Of a DNA stretch of 64,000 nt, positions 1-11,167 are shown piece after piece. How positions within the stretch are numbered: position 1 is the stretch's first letter; every line of letters starts with the position of its first letter. This DNA is from Cricetomys ansorgei. Its lineage: Eukaryota; Chordata; Mammalia; Rodentia; Nesomyidae. A program made the translations under genes and the position numbers. The DNA is taken from NCBI GenBank assembly GCA_026225945.1, contig JAMJFZ010004031.1:4644001-4708000 (forward strand). Reading direction: 5' to 3'. Under the pieces are notes generated by a model. It was not told the DNA's origin. It searched no databases and saw only the letters and a program-made list of their open reading frames with translations.

Positions 1-410
1 TTTGTGCAGATTTTACTGGCCATGTGTACATTCAAAGACTATATCTATGTATATGTTGGTTATATACCTAAGAGTGAAGTTGCTGGATCTTTGAGTGTCC
101 ATGTGTTCCACTTCAGTAGGTATTGCCAGTTTCCCTAAATGGTTGTTGCAGTTGGCTCGTCTGGCATCTGTGTGTCAGATTTGATTTTCCTATTTCCTCA
201 TTAAGCTCTTCATGTTTTCTGTTGTTTTTGTTTTAACTAGTATCACATCATAGTGTTAATTTGTGTTTCTGTGATGCCTGAAGAGTTGGGGTGCCTTTCC
301 ATGCTCACATGTCATTCAGGGCCGTCTTCCAAATTTAGAGTTTTGGTTCATTTTTCTGTTGGGCTGTCTGTCTCTAAAACTTGAGAGGAGATTTCATGTA
401 GATGTATATG
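1..410 (-). mobile_element. Old L1 ORF2 3' fragment, antisense
   Basis: The strand shown reads like the complement of the end of L1 ORF2: a segment about a first-order 'taagagtgaagttgctgg' block, then 'ttaatttgtgtttctgtgatg', in the usual spacing of antisense L1. It is strongly diverged with many stops. The right end is approximate. Confidence 0.6.
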
Positions 411-1251
411 GATTGCAGATATCTCTTTCTACCTCTTCTTAGTGGTATCTTCAGATGAAGAAGCAGTTTGATTTTAATATATTTCATATTTCTTTTGTCT
501 TGGAGTCAGGACTTTTTATGGTTTTCCCTACCTTGAAGTCATGAAAGCTGTGTTCTCTTTCAAGCCCTGCCTACCACAGCCACCCCTCACCTGTGCCTAC
601 CACCTTCACCGCTGACCTGAGTCACCGCCACCCTTCACCTGTGCCCACCACCGTCCTCCCTCATCATCCTCCATGGTGAGGACAAGCCTGAGGTGTGTAG
701 TAGATAGAAAAATACTTTTTTTCCCTTACAGATATGAATCAATTCAATCCATTTATTGAAATTATTATACTTTCACTACTACGTTATCAATTGTGTCCTA
801 GGTTAGGACACACGCTCACACATGCACAAGCAACCCACCACACACACCGTGGTCTGTGTGTGGACTGACACCTTTGTTCTGCTTAATTTTTGTTTTGTTT
901 TGTTTTCCTTCAGCTAAAACCAGGCAGTCTTACTTTAGTCTCCCGATAGCCTGTGACCTCAGCATCCCAGGCCTTTCACCTTCATCGTTCCTCAGATTTG
1001 CCTCGGCTGCCCTTGGTTCCTTGAAATCCCATGTACGTCTTAAATCATGTCAGTGTTTAAAAACACAGATCTCCCGAATTTTAGTTATCAATCCTCTTAA
1101 CTTACTAATCGTGGAGAATAAGCGCATTAGTTTTATAATTAGAAAATGCAAAGTAATTTAAAAAATGAAGTGTGACTAGGTTAAAGAATTTTAAAAATAG
1201 TTTTGTTTTCAAAGAGGGCAATAAACTATTTCAATTATAGTTGTATTCAAG

Positions 1252-1281
1252 GTGTATGTGTGTGTGTGTGTGTGTGTGTGT
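1252..1281. repeat. (TG)n microsatellite
   Basis: A run of TG dinucleotides with one TA interruption. The bases around it (1283-2640) show no gene or repeat I can name. Confidence 0.95.
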
Positions 1282-2699
1282 ATGTAAGTGTGTAAAGTAT
1301 ATCCTAGGAAATAAGAAAGTAATTGCAAAATGTTTCCTTAGAACTTCAAATAAATCATGTGACGAGGTTTGTATCTTTGTGTAAGTATGGAGCAGCCTAG
1401 CAGGACTTTGTGTTTTCAACAGTTTAGCTACTCTTTGATAGTCTCAAGTTATAAAGGAGTGTGTTGTGAGCATAGGCGGCCATTTGCTTTATTTAACTGG
1501 AGGGAGTTCCAGTTTACATCTGTTGACCAGGCACTAGGCAGAGGTGTCCTGAGTTGACTTACTAGTTAAAATAACAAACCTATATAAATTTGATTTTTTT
1601 TTTTTTTGCTACAAATGCGACACCAATATACCCAAGAAAATAGTTTTCTTTGTGAACAAATTATCATAAGTGTTTAGAACTTCTCCGATGTTTCTGAATA
1701 TTCCTTTTACCCACAAAGCTCTCTTAATGGGTTGGGAAGAATAGCTTTAGGTGATGCTGGGTTTAAAAACCTTCATGATTGAGAGGAAGGGCCCAATGGG
1801 AAAACCGCCCACGGCCAAGTGTGGGTCCAGTACTTTCAGTGACCTGAACGAAATCATTACTGCTTTTATGTTTTCATTGCTCAAGGACAATTTTATTTGA
1901 GCTTGAGAGAAAAGAAGGAGGGCAGGCAAGCTGTAAATCTTGACAGCTTCTGGGAAGAGGGGGATGGAGAAGAAGAGGAGAGAAGCTCATACCTTCCAGA
2001 AAACAGACAGACTGAGCTGTGGAGGTCTGCGAGCAGCTACGGGGGCAAAGATGGAGGGAGCCTTCAGACAGTGAATAGAGCAGCCCAGAGAGTCAGGAGA
2101 AGCACGAGTAGGCTTTAGACAGTGTCTAAAAATGAGTCAAAGAGGAGGAGAAGAAAAATGTATGATTGGTACCAGGCTCCAGGTCTGTGTTCAGACAGCA
2201 CCTGACTTAGGCTCTTGTGTCCCAGGGCAAAGGACTTCACCTGGTGTAATGATCAGAAGGAGAAATAGAGATAGTTGATCAAGAAAGTGAAAGCATCCTG
2301 AGAATACCAGTGAACTAATCAGCTAAGAGGAAAGTCTTAAAAGCCAAGCCATTAATTTCTTTGATGGACGCTGCTATCTTCTCTGAAGCCAGATAATGGC
2401 TTCCCTCTCCCTTCTTCCATGCATAGGAGGTTCCTAGAAGGTGGAATTGCTTATTCCCACTTCACACAAAAACTTAACAGTGGTTCAGGCATTCACAGGA
2501 AAATGTTCTTGGGTGTACCTCTTGCCTGAAATGACAGTGGCAGGAACAGGGCTGCCTCATCGTTGCTGAGGTCCCCGTGTTTACCCGTTTCTAAGTTCTC
2601 TCTCCTGTGTTTTGTCTCCATCTCATGTTGCACAGATTTACAAGGCAGGTTACAATGTGGGTGGAATCCAGCCATCCTTATCACAAAGAGGATTATGTG

Positions 2700-3092
2700 T
2701 ATCTATTGATGTTGTACTTGTTCTTGTCTTGTTTAGGCATACCCTAACATGGAAGGGGGAAATCTTATAGGACACCACCTCCAGATAAAGAACTGCAGGC
2801 AGCAAAGGAGTGCTGATAGCAGGAAAAATAGTGTTCCCCAGGGATGATCCCCCTAATGGGTTATCCAATCCCAAACGGTCAGACCTGAAATCCTATACAT
2901 ACAGGGAACACTAAATGCACTGGGCAGGCTGTATTTACATATTTATGTGCTTACATATGTAACAATAGTAATGAAAGAAAAAGAGGCCACAAATTTGAGA
3001 GAGAGCAAGGGAGTTATATGGAAGGGCTAGAAGGAAGAAAGAGAAGAGGGGAAGTGATACAGCTATATTTTAATTAAAAAAAAATAAAAGAG
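2700..3092 (+). mobile_element. Rodent L1 (Lx-type) 3' UTR with A-rich tail
   Basis: The segment shows the landmarks of rodent L1 3' UTRs in order: 'catggaagggggaaatct', 'ccaatcccaaacggtcag', a 'gcaggctgtatttacat' block, 'aaagaggccacaaatttgag', a purine-rich stretch and a tail of A and AATAAAA at about 3077-3090. ORF2 is absent, so this is a 5'-truncated copy. The left boundary is uncertain. Confidence 0.8.
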
Positions 3093-3756
3093 GACTTTGT
3101 AGCTCAGTCTGTAGCATCTCCTATAGCTGGATGGGTACCTAATGTATGTTTTAGTTAAATATAAAGAGCCAAGTGTTGAAACCAATGTCTGGTAGGAATA
3201 AATTTTGATCTAGCATTAATATAACTCTTGATACATAGAAATGGAGAAGTGTGTCATATTATGGGTATAAGTGTATTTAATTATCTCCTTGGGGTAATCA
3301 TTTTGAGTTAGCAAAGCTGATCTTTTGCTTTTGATTCATCTCCAGAAGATGAGAATTCTCAAATAATATTCATTTTCTAGGAAAGTCCATGCTGTGATGA
3401 AATTAAATAAATAAAAATTAAATGTAGTGCTTGAAGATTATTTAATATCATGAAAGCTTGAATATCATATAATTCTCTAAAGATTATAATTATGGTACGA
3501 TTTAATTTATATCCTAAAATCATTTATCTACTTATAAATATTTGTATCTCAAAATAAGTATATTTTCTGTATCTATTTAGCTAGGACTATATATCTATCT
3601 ATCTGTTCCCCTATTTAACTGAACATTTCACTAATTGCTTCTTTATAACGTTAACAGCTTAAATTCAACCTTCTTAATGCAGCAATATATGCTTACACCA
3701 GGAAGCATTCATGTTTCTTTCTGCTGCTACGCTAAACGTATTAAGCATATGAAAAA

Positions 3757-3863
3757 GCCAGCTGCGGTGATACATGCCTTTAATCCCGGCACTCAGAGAG
3801 TTGACTCAGGAGGATTACAAATTTAAGGCCAGCCTGGGCTACAAGATGAGACCCTGTTTCAAA
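3757..3863 (+). mobile_element. B1 SINE
   Basis: A 7SL-derived B1 body is visible: 'gatacatgcctttaatccc', 'ggccagcctgggctacaa' and a 'gagaccctgtttcaaa' end. It is short and diverged. Confidence 0.9.
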
Positions 3864-4288
3864 GTAGCATGTAAAGCTATTTTCAAACCTCACTTTATCT
3901 GGAGTACGCATATGCAGTTGAAACTGATAGTCTAACAGTAAGAATAAATTGCATTCTCATTGTTTACATTGTTAGGCTGTCTGAATTTAATGGCCCTGGA
4001 CCACTTTGAAGATCAGTGGTTCCAGAGAAGACATATGTTTATAAACACATTCAACTTTTAGGCCTTTTGAAAGTTCAAGACCAAATTCACTGGCAGCTTT
4101 TGAGTAAAGGTAACCTACATTTGAATTACAGCACTTACTTGGTCTTATAGATACCTTTTAAGTGCCAGGCATCTGACTGGCTTTCTATCTGAAATGATTA
4201 ATGAGAATACTGTTTGTTTCCTTTATATCTGAATACACAGATGGCCCTTCTTCTTTGTCCATAATATCATAAAAATATTCAAACACAG

Positions 4289-4381
4289 GTCTGGGGATGT
4301 AGCCCAGAGGTAGAGCTCTTATCTGGCATGCACACAACTCGAGGTTCAATTTCCACCACAATAAATAAATATGTAAATAAA
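4289..4381 (+). mobile_element. ID SINE (tRNA-Ala/BC1-derived)
   Basis: It carries the Pol III A-box region 'ggggatgtagcccagaggt' and the B-box 'gaggttcaatttcc', followed by an AATAAATAAAT tail. A minus-strand ORF of 142 codons crosses this element and is not a gene. Confidence 0.8.
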
Positions 4382-4692
4382 CTTCAGTTCTGACTTGATG
4401 CAGGAATCCTAACATTTCATCAGGGTTCATCAGATCCTCGAGATGTTTGCAGTTATTCAGGGCCTTCACCAGCAGACTGGTGAACCACTGACTCCCGCTT
4501 TTGTAGGTTAGTTGCACCCATTGGTCCATTACTAACCCTCCCCTACACACGGCTTTCACTTCAGGTACTACCCCACCCCAGACATGCACAAAGCTCCAGA
4601 GTGACAAGATCATCTGTTACGTTTCAGTAGCTTCACTAATGAGTTAGAGGTGTATTTATTTTTGAAAGGTTTGTTTTTATATTTAGGTAGGG

Positions 4693-4694
<2 letters not shown>

Positions 4695-4737
<43 letters not shown>

Positions 4738-4908
4738 CGTGTGTGCGCATGTGAATGCAGATGTGCACAGAGGCCAGAAGATGGCATCAGATTCCTTGGA
4801 GCCAGAGTTTAGGTTGTTGTGAGCCACTGGACATGTTTGCTGAGAACCAAGCTCAGGTTATCGCAACAGCAGCATGCCCTGTTAACTGCTGAGCCACCTC
4901 TTCAGCAG
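4695..4908 (-). mobile_element. B3/B2-type SINE, antisense, with (TG)n
   Basis: Antisense B3 landmarks are present: 'gccagaagatggcatcag', 'gttgtgagccactgg' and the terminal 'ctgagccacctcttcagc'. The pure TG run at 4695-4734 (CA on the SINE strand) is the expanded tail. Confidence 0.85.
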
Positions 4909-5421
4909 AGATGTTTTGAAAGTGGACAATAGAATACTAGGGGAGAACTAAACACTGTTCCTCGACAGAAGTTCCTCGGGCTCCTAGACCAAAACCCTCC
5001 AGAGGTGTCCCCATTGTGAAAGTCTCCAGCCTGTCACCATGTGTCAGGGGTCAGTTTTTCTCCTCATTCCCAGAGTGCCTGGACCATAGTCTTCCGCTGC
5101 TCTAGGCTCATCCCACTATTCCCCATGCCTGTCAATCTTTGGGAAGACAGGCAGTGGAAATCTCTTCTTTCGTAAACATATCAACAGAAATATGGTTGGC
5201 TGTTTTTGTAGCTATTAGGATAATTTCAGGGAAAAAGGGCCTCTAAGATGTTTTCTCTCAAATGAAGGATCAATGTGCTCCCAAAGCTGAGCTAAAACTT
5301 TTTCTCAAAAGGATGAAACTACTAGAAGCATTTCAATGTCAGTTTTTCCCACTCAGCCATTAGCACCAACATCTTTTGGGATTCAGATGAGTTCAAGCTT
5401 CCTATTATACTGTAACGCTAG

Positions 5422-5634
5422 CAGAGTTTCTCAACCTGTGGGTCACGACCCCTTTGGGGACTGAAAGACCCTTTCACAGAGGTTGCCTAAGTAAGATATT
5501 TACATTACGATTCATAACAGTAGCAAAATTATGGTTATGATGTAGCAGTGAAAATAATTTTGTGGCTCGGGAGTCACCACAACACGAGGAACTGTATTAA
5601 AGAGTCTCAGCGTTAGGAAGGTGGAGAACCGCTG
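5422..5634. mobile_element. URR1-like hAT-Charlie DNA transposon
   Basis: The 213-bp unit has the core of the rodent URR1 family ('gggtcacgacccctttgggg', 'tttacattacgattcataac'). Its ends form inverted repeats: 'cagagtttctcaacct' at the left and 'gtggagaaccgctg' at the right. It has no coding capacity. I could not see a convincing 8-bp target duplication. Confidence 0.8.
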
Positions 5635-5719
5635 TGTTAGGGTCTATTCATCAGCATGCTGCAGCGCACCACTAGGTGATTGGAAAACAAGGGTCAGAGG
5701 AAGTATAGGGAAATCAAGG

Positions 5720-5775
5720 ACTTCCTAGCATATGCAAGGTTCTAGGTTCAATTCCCCCCCACAGAAACAAAATAA
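5720..5775 (+). mobile_element. ID-like SINE fragment
   Basis: A short match to the ID B-box half ('ctagcatatgcaaggttcta', 'gttcaattcc') followed by an A-rich stretch. Too short to classify with confidence. Confidence 0.45.
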
Positions 5776-6498
5776 GCAGAAGGAAGCCCTGGTGCTCTAC
5801 GGTCACTCTGCTGCTTCACTCAGGAGAGTGACGACGGAGTTCCATACACAGAAGTCTCCAAGGTCCTCTGAGCACACACCCCTCCCTCCCCCCCGGCTTT
5901 TCCTTTATTGTATTGGATTGAAATTACTGCTTAGCATTTGATTTTATTAATTATTATATTTTTTAATATTATTTTCCCCACGTTTTAGTTTTGGACTTTT
6001 TTTTTTTTTAATCAAATCACCACAGAGCAGGGACAGCTCGTTATTAATAGTCAGCGATGGATGAATGTGAAATTGGATTAAATCAAGTATAGCCTCCCAT
6101 ATCTAGTTCCTGTTATGAAATAAATACGGAACCGTACAACAAAATGAACACATTCTACAGACTTCCTAATTTTTTTCCAAAAGTAACACCCCAGATGTCA
6201 ACTTGTTACCCTCTTTCAAGTTGAAGTATTAGGTACTTGCGGCCTAGGAACATGAACAAGACTCTGTCAGAGTTCAGAATTGTCTTCACCTTTGTATTTA
6301 CATCTTCGCAAAGTTTGCCCAGACCTTCCGGTGGCACTTAATGCTTTATGCCAGTTAAACTAACCACCGTAAAGGACTAAGGCTGCTGGGATATTAATGT
6401 GACAGATGTGACATTGCTATAGCTGGCCCTCCTCCAACAGAAGTACTTCACGCTTTGTTTTCAAAACTATTGAACTTGGTTACTAAGTTCAATAATGA

Positions 6499-6499
6499 A

Positions 6500-6539
<40 letters not shown>
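6499..6539. repeat. (TC)n(AC)n compound microsatellite
   Basis: A run of CT followed directly by a run of CA. The surrounding 5770-8675 is otherwise without recognisable features. Confidence 0.95.
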
Positions 6540-8674
6540 CCTTTAACTGGGCAGGCACAACACTGCATTTATTGAGCCAGTATTAAATGATTTTTTGTAC
6601 TGACTACAATCATAGATGCTGAGGTTGCCAAGACAAAGAAGAAAATGTTTTAATCTTTAGGGAGCCTTGACATCCAGTGAGGGAGGAAAAATGAGTTCCC
6701 AACGCGCTTACTCCACTCTTGTGCTTCTTTTACTGTCTCCGTGTCTTGTCTGTCAGTCTGGCATACCCTGCCCGCCTTGCTTACTATTGCTTCCTAGGAT
6801 CCAGCTTCCTGCCTGTCTAGTCAATCAGTATTTACTGAGTGAGGAAATAAGCAAAATTATACAAACATAATAAGCTCAGATTAAGATTTAAAGTGATTGC
6901 ATAAGGGCTGTGCGCCGTTCTTGATTTGTGAATAAAGAATTTCGGAGTGCAAACGTAGGGGAGAGACCGTGGCAAGCAGAGCATCAAGAAGACTCTTGGT
7001 GGCAACCGACTAGAATGTGGCAATGGGGGAGTATGCATAGCAGCTTCCCAGAAGGTCTCCTTCACATTTTCCGTGGGTCGTGGCCATGGTGTGTCAGAGT
7101 CCAGCATGTACCTCTGAAGCAGCCTCGGTATCCCTTTCCAAGTCAGATGGCTATGCATGTGGGACTGCTACTAGAGATAAGTTTTTACCTTAGAAAAGTT
7201 TACCCAGTCAGCCACCTCTGGGTCATTTAAAATCATGCACTCTAATATGTGCTGATCATCCTGTTTGGACCTTCAGTTCATTTTCCCAAAGGCAGCAACT
7301 CGATGACCCGTCTCCTCATACCGTAACTTGCATCAGAACATACTGTCCTCTCCTGAATGCTGAAGTGCCGGCCATATCACAAAATAGCAGGAAAAGAGCA
7401 TAGAACACTTTGTCTACTTGCTTCTTCTTATCCTGCACACAGACACCTTCTGGTCTACCTAAAGTAGCACGCTGTTTATGGCTGTCAAAAATTCAGCAGT
7501 CCTGAAGGACTTTCTGTCCCACGCATACAAAACATGCCATCTAAGATAGTCTGATTAAAAAAAAAAATAGCAAGTAAGATTTTTCTCTCTTCTTCCACTT
7601 AGACTCACTGTTAACCTTACCATTAGCCAGAAAGTTTATATATTAAAATACTATCACTTCACACATGCCTGGATAGTATATCATCTTGGACCCAGTGTGG
7701 GTGTTGGGACTCTGATAGTTGCTCCCTCTGGGTCCTTTTCCCAAGACCTCTGTGGTTAAATATACCCTGGTTACAAGTGGCTGTTAGTGATAACAAGCGT
7801 GGTTTCCCCCTGAGAAGCCAAGGAAGTATGGTGAACAAAATCAGGTCTGGGACTGATAGGAGTTGGGGAACATTGCTTGAGGAATTACACCCTTGCCAGA
7901 ATGGCCCATGGATGTGGTTCTGGAAGCTTGAAGGCTCACTTGGGAGAATAGCTCTGGGAGAAGGCACAAACTTTGCAAGTTCCTGATTTCCTACTTTAGA
8001 GTATGCATGTGTAAACCAATGCAAAGTATAACTTATTTTTAGGACAGATTACAGTAGCTAGAAAAGCAGAGGCAGCTAGTTTACATTTTATAGTACAAAA
8101 AAAAGGTCATTGTTTCAATTTCAGATTTAAAGGGGGAGAGACATCTTGCTTCTCTGAAATACCACGTTCATTTACAACATGGGCAAGGCAAGAGACTTTA
8201 AGGAAGGTCACATTTTCAAATGAAAGTGTCAAAAGCCCGTAGGTGACTCAAGGGTCTTAGTTGCTTGAGTTTAAAATGTAACACACAGGGTCTAGTAGTG
8301 CAGCAAGGTCTAGTGACTGGCCTAGCTTTGTGAGATGGTCAGGTCCCAGTTTTCCTTGCTTTACTGTGGATTGGTGTTCTCACCATGGTGCAACATTGAT
8401 TGGCTCACTTAAGCTCTGTCTCTCAGTTCAGCTCATTAACCAATTCTTACGTTCAAATATTTGAAGAGAGGGTATAGTAATGCTTGAACATAACTTTCAT
8501 AAGGCACTGACATTCTGAAGTGCTATGAGATCTTGATTTGAAATCTAAAACAAAAATATTTGTATGTATGTAATTCAAATCACTTAAAATAATTCATTTT
8601 TTTCCCCAGCTCAGCTATAGGAATTGCTTACATGTTATTTATGCATAGTTTTCCCCCCCCCTTTTTTAAGTTAT

Positions 8675-8800
8675 GGAGGGGGCATGTACATTTCATGTGA
8701 GTTAGTTTCCCCCTTCCAACACGTAGGTTCTGGGAATTAAACTCAGGTTGTCAAGTTTGGCACCCAGGGCCTATACCTGCTGAGCCACTGCATCAGCCTA
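8675..8800 (-). mobile_element. B2/B3-type SINE, antisense, diverged
   Basis: Antisense tRNA-derived SINE landmarks are seen: 'gttctgggaattaaactcag', 'ggcacccagggcctatacc' and 'tgctgagccactgcatcagc'. Confidence 0.7.
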
Positions 8801-9139
8801 TTTGTGTAGATTTAAAAAAATAAAACTGATTGAGCTGAAAGGAATATGTAAAGTTCCTTAAAATGATGGCACCAGGTAAGATACTATATGGGCCAACTTG
8901 TTTCATCTCCCAGGCAAGCAAGGTGAGAACCATCCTCACAGCTAGGTACATGGGTGCAAACAGAAGGTTTATTTGGCATACTGCGTGTAGAATCAGCATC
9001 TGTCTTTCTGGCCATGCCCTGGAAACAACCACTTGTGAACTTGTGTTTCATTTCTCCTTCCTTTCCATAGAGCCCAAAGCTAACTTGGATGAAATAATTG
9101 TTCAGAGACACTAATATATTTCAATCCCCTAAGTTTATT

Positions 9140-9290
9140 CTACGCGCGAAAGTTCATCACAGCTCATTGTGAGTCACGCTTATTCTTTCACGCGACTTCT
9201 CCTCCCTGGCCCGGGTGTCCTCGCCGGCGCTCTCTCTCTCTCGAGCACACCGCTCTGCGTCTGCCCTTTTGCCCAGTTCCTTGTCCTCGT
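9140..9290. promoter_or_regulatory. CpG-rich patch, candidate promoter or enhancer
   Basis: The segment has an unusual cluster of CG dinucleotides for this AT-rich region (for example tacgcgcgaa, cacgcgac, cccggg, cgccggcgc, ctcgag). It lies about 1.4 kb upstream of the Zfp385b coding exon and outside the SINE next to it. No TATA box is obvious. Promoter function is inference. Confidence 0.35.
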
Positions 9291-9304
9291 TTTTATTTTC
9301 ATTT

Positions 9305-9415
9305 TTGCCTTTTGAGGTGGAGGTTTGGCGTGTAGCCCGCCTTGGCCTGGAGCTTACCGTTCTCCTTTCCTCTCTCTACTGAGTGCGGTGCCGCAGGTGT
9401 TTGTCACTGTGCCTG
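9305..9415 (-). mobile_element. Old B1 SINE, antisense
   Basis: A diverged antisense B1 is suggested by 'tgtagcccgccttggcctgg' and by 'ctgagtgcggtgccgcaggt'. Part of the CpG content of this neighbourhood comes from it. Confidence 0.6.
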
Positions 9416-10012
9416 CGTACCCCGTCTTCTTGAAGAGAAGCCTTCTCCTGACCCAGCTGAAGAAACAAAACATTGACACAAGTCGCGTGGACAGCAAACA
9501 AATGTCAGCACGTCTGGGATCAACTGAAACGGGCATTGACCCATTTTAAAGTAGAACTGAATACATAAATAAATAAAAACAGATGGCACGGTAACTTTCA
9601 TTAAAGGGTCTCAGGTACTGAAAAATTCCTTTTTAATACCTTAGGAGGGGGTATAATTCTTCACGATTCTCTTACCTAACAAATAAAATATCAGCATTTA
9701 AAAATAAAATTATGTCAGATTCTGTTTTATTCTTTTAACATATGCATCGGTTTGCTACAATATTAATTTCTTTCTCTTTTGTATTTCAGATGCTCTACAC
9801 TTCAAGTTTACCAAAGATTAAGTTGATATTTATAGGCTAATCTGGAAATTTACAACAGTTTGTTTCACTACATCTACAAGAAAATATGTGCAAATTCCAG
9901 TCAGCTGACTTATAAAGGGACTTTTAGAACACAATTTAATGTAAGTTGGGGCCATACTTGTGCTTTAATCTTTGTCAATAGTTTTGGCATGTGTCTTTTT
10001 GCATGCATACAG

Positions 10013-10050
10013 GTGTGTGTGTGTGTGTGTGTGTGTGCGTGTGTGTGTGT
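10013..10050. repeat. (TG)n microsatellite
   Basis: Nearly pure TG with one C interruption, 570 bp upstream of the Zfp385b acceptor. Confidence 0.95.
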
Positions 10051-10124
10051 CTGTACTTTGTGTTCATTTTTGTCTTTACATGTTCTTTGGGACAATTTTG
10101 GGTTCAAAACATCCCTTCCTTCTT

Positions 10125-10300
10125 TGAACAGATATTTACATGCCTACTATGTAAAAGGTGCAGCTCTAGGCCTAAGATACACCCAGAGATGAGGTTGCTG
10201 TCCTCAAAGAGCTTATACTTAGTGGATACGAGACATCTCAGGCATAAGAGATAACTTCCCAGACATAGAATATACAGCGTGATAGATGCTGGGAAGGAAG
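10125..10300 (+). mobile_element. Ancient mammalian interspersed repeat, family not assigned
   Basis: The words 'tttacatgcctactatgtaa', 'gcagctctaggcctaagata' and 'tcctcaaagagcttata' match a common old mammalian repeat consensus ('...ttgagcacctactatgtgcc...'). Heavily diverged. Confidence 0.5.
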
Positions 10301-10616
10301 GCCATGCAGGTCTGTAGGTGCACAGACTGTGGGTGCACAGATTGTGGATCATACCAGGGCTTGTGCTTTCTCTGGGTTCAGAGTCGGTTTCCCGGAGAAG
10401 ACTACTGCTAACTAAGCTCTTGTGGGTGGGCAGGAGTTTAAAGGACAGAGGGAGGGAGTGGGCATAGGAAAAGAGGCACAGGGAGGGGTAATGTGTTTCA
10501 GATCGCTCAAGACCATATCTGCTGAAACCATCCATTAAAAGTGAATTATAACTGCTCTGGAAGATACGAGAGCACATATAAATTTATAGGCCTTTATGTT
10601 TTGTTTTGTCTTTCAG

Positions 10617-10663
10617 TGATGAAGTACTCCTTAAGCCCTGACAACCATTGTGAAGATGGAATT
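10617..10663 (+). other. Zfp385b: 5' part of the Zfp385b exon, presumed 5' UTR
   Basis: These 47 bases sit between the splice acceptor and the chosen start codon. They are open in the coding frame and begin with TG then ATG, so translation could start at 10619 and add 15 residues (MKYSLSPDNHCEDGI). The base at -3 of that ATG would come from the upstream exon. Without a transcript I treat the segment as 5' UTR. Confidence 0.6.
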
Positions 10664-10970
10664 ATGAATATGGCAACTTTCCTCCGGGGCTTTGAAGAAA
10701 AGGGGTTAAAGAGCGACAGGCCTGGGGACCAGTTCAGTAAAGAGAAAAAGAAGATTCTCTTCTCCTTTTGTGATGTGTGCAACATCCAGCTAAACTCTGC
10801 AGCCCAGGCCCAGGTCCATTACGACGGCAAATCCCACCGAAAGCGGGTCAAGCAGCTGAGCGATGGGCAGCCTCCACCCCTAGCCCAGGGCTCCGGGCCA
10901 CTGCTGGCCAGCCCTGGCCCTGGCCCTGGCCCTGGCCCTGGCCCTGGCCCTGGCACAAACACCAGCACAG
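10664..10970 (+). CDS. Zfp385b: ZNF385B/Zfp385b, N-terminal coding exon (partial gene)
   Basis: This exon encodes the amino terminus of zinc finger protein 385B, a nuclear protein with several JAZ/matrin-type C2H2 fingers. The family is linked to RNA or DNA binding and p53-related control of cell death. The exon runs 10617-10970: a pyrimidine-rich acceptor ends in tttcag at 10616, and the donor gtagga starts at 10971. From the ATG at 10664 there are 102 full codons plus one base, so the reading frame is split after the first codon position. Residues 26-32 are basic (KEKKKIL). The finger has Cys36, Cys39, His52 and His58 (C-x2-C-x12-H-x5-H), followed by a basic SHRKRVKQL segment. A proline-rich stretch and seven Pro-Gly pairs (residues 84-97) close the exon. 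I chose 10664 because the protein then starts MNMA, as in the known human protein; position -3 is A. An in-frame ATG at 10619 and a Met at 10670 (A at -3, G at +4) are alternatives. Recognition is from remembered family sequence; later exons are not in the window. Confidence 0.93.
10913..10954 (+). repeat. (CCTGGC)7 coding microsatellite
   Basis: Seven perfect tandem copies of CCTGGC lie in frame inside the Zfp385b exon and encode seven Pro-Gly dipeptides (residues 84-97). A perfect hexamer array of this kind usually varies in length by replication slippage, changing the protein by two residues per unit without shifting the frame. The human protein, as I recall it, has a Thr-rich stretch at this point. 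Confidence 0.95.
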
Positions 10971-11141
10971 GTAGGAAGCAGGTCCTATAGCACTACTGCC
11001 TGTTTTTGGAAAAATGGTTCTGTTACAGAAAGTGAAGGTTTTAGAGAAAGGTATCGGTCATCTAAAACCTACCACTACAAAAATGTGGGCTGTTTCTCTA
11101 GTGATGAAATCTAAGATGTTTGTTCACTCTCAGAAAACTTA

Positions 11142-11167
11142 CACACACACACACACACACACACACA
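11142..11167. repeat. (AC)n microsatellite
   Basis: Short CA run 170 bp after the donor of the Zfp385b exon. Confidence 0.9.

Larger units (their letters stand above)
1..10616 (+). other. Upstream intron or 5' flank of the Zfp385b exon
   Basis: No coding exon is recognisable here. The segment ends at the acceptor of the Zfp385b exon, so at least its 3' part is intronic in any transcript that uses that acceptor. Its contents are listed separately. The blocks 420-1250, 1285-2640, 3095-3756, 5770-6498 and 6540-8675 show no repeat or gene that I can name; 560-660 is a short C-rich stretch with repeated cacc/cctg words. Confidence 0.7.

Noticed and set aside
4185..4613. Minus-strand ORF of 142 codons
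   Set aside because: It crosses an ID SINE, matches no protein I know and has no splice or promoter signals; treated as chance.
10104..10577. Minus-strand ORF of 157 codons beside the Zfp385b exon
   Set aside because: It overlaps an ancient interspersed repeat and has no family resemblance; it lies opposite the intron.
10777..10974. Second-frame ORF with Trp-Pro repeat inside the Zfp385b exon
   Set aside because: It is the shifted frame of the Pro-Gly array; the true frame has the zinc finger.
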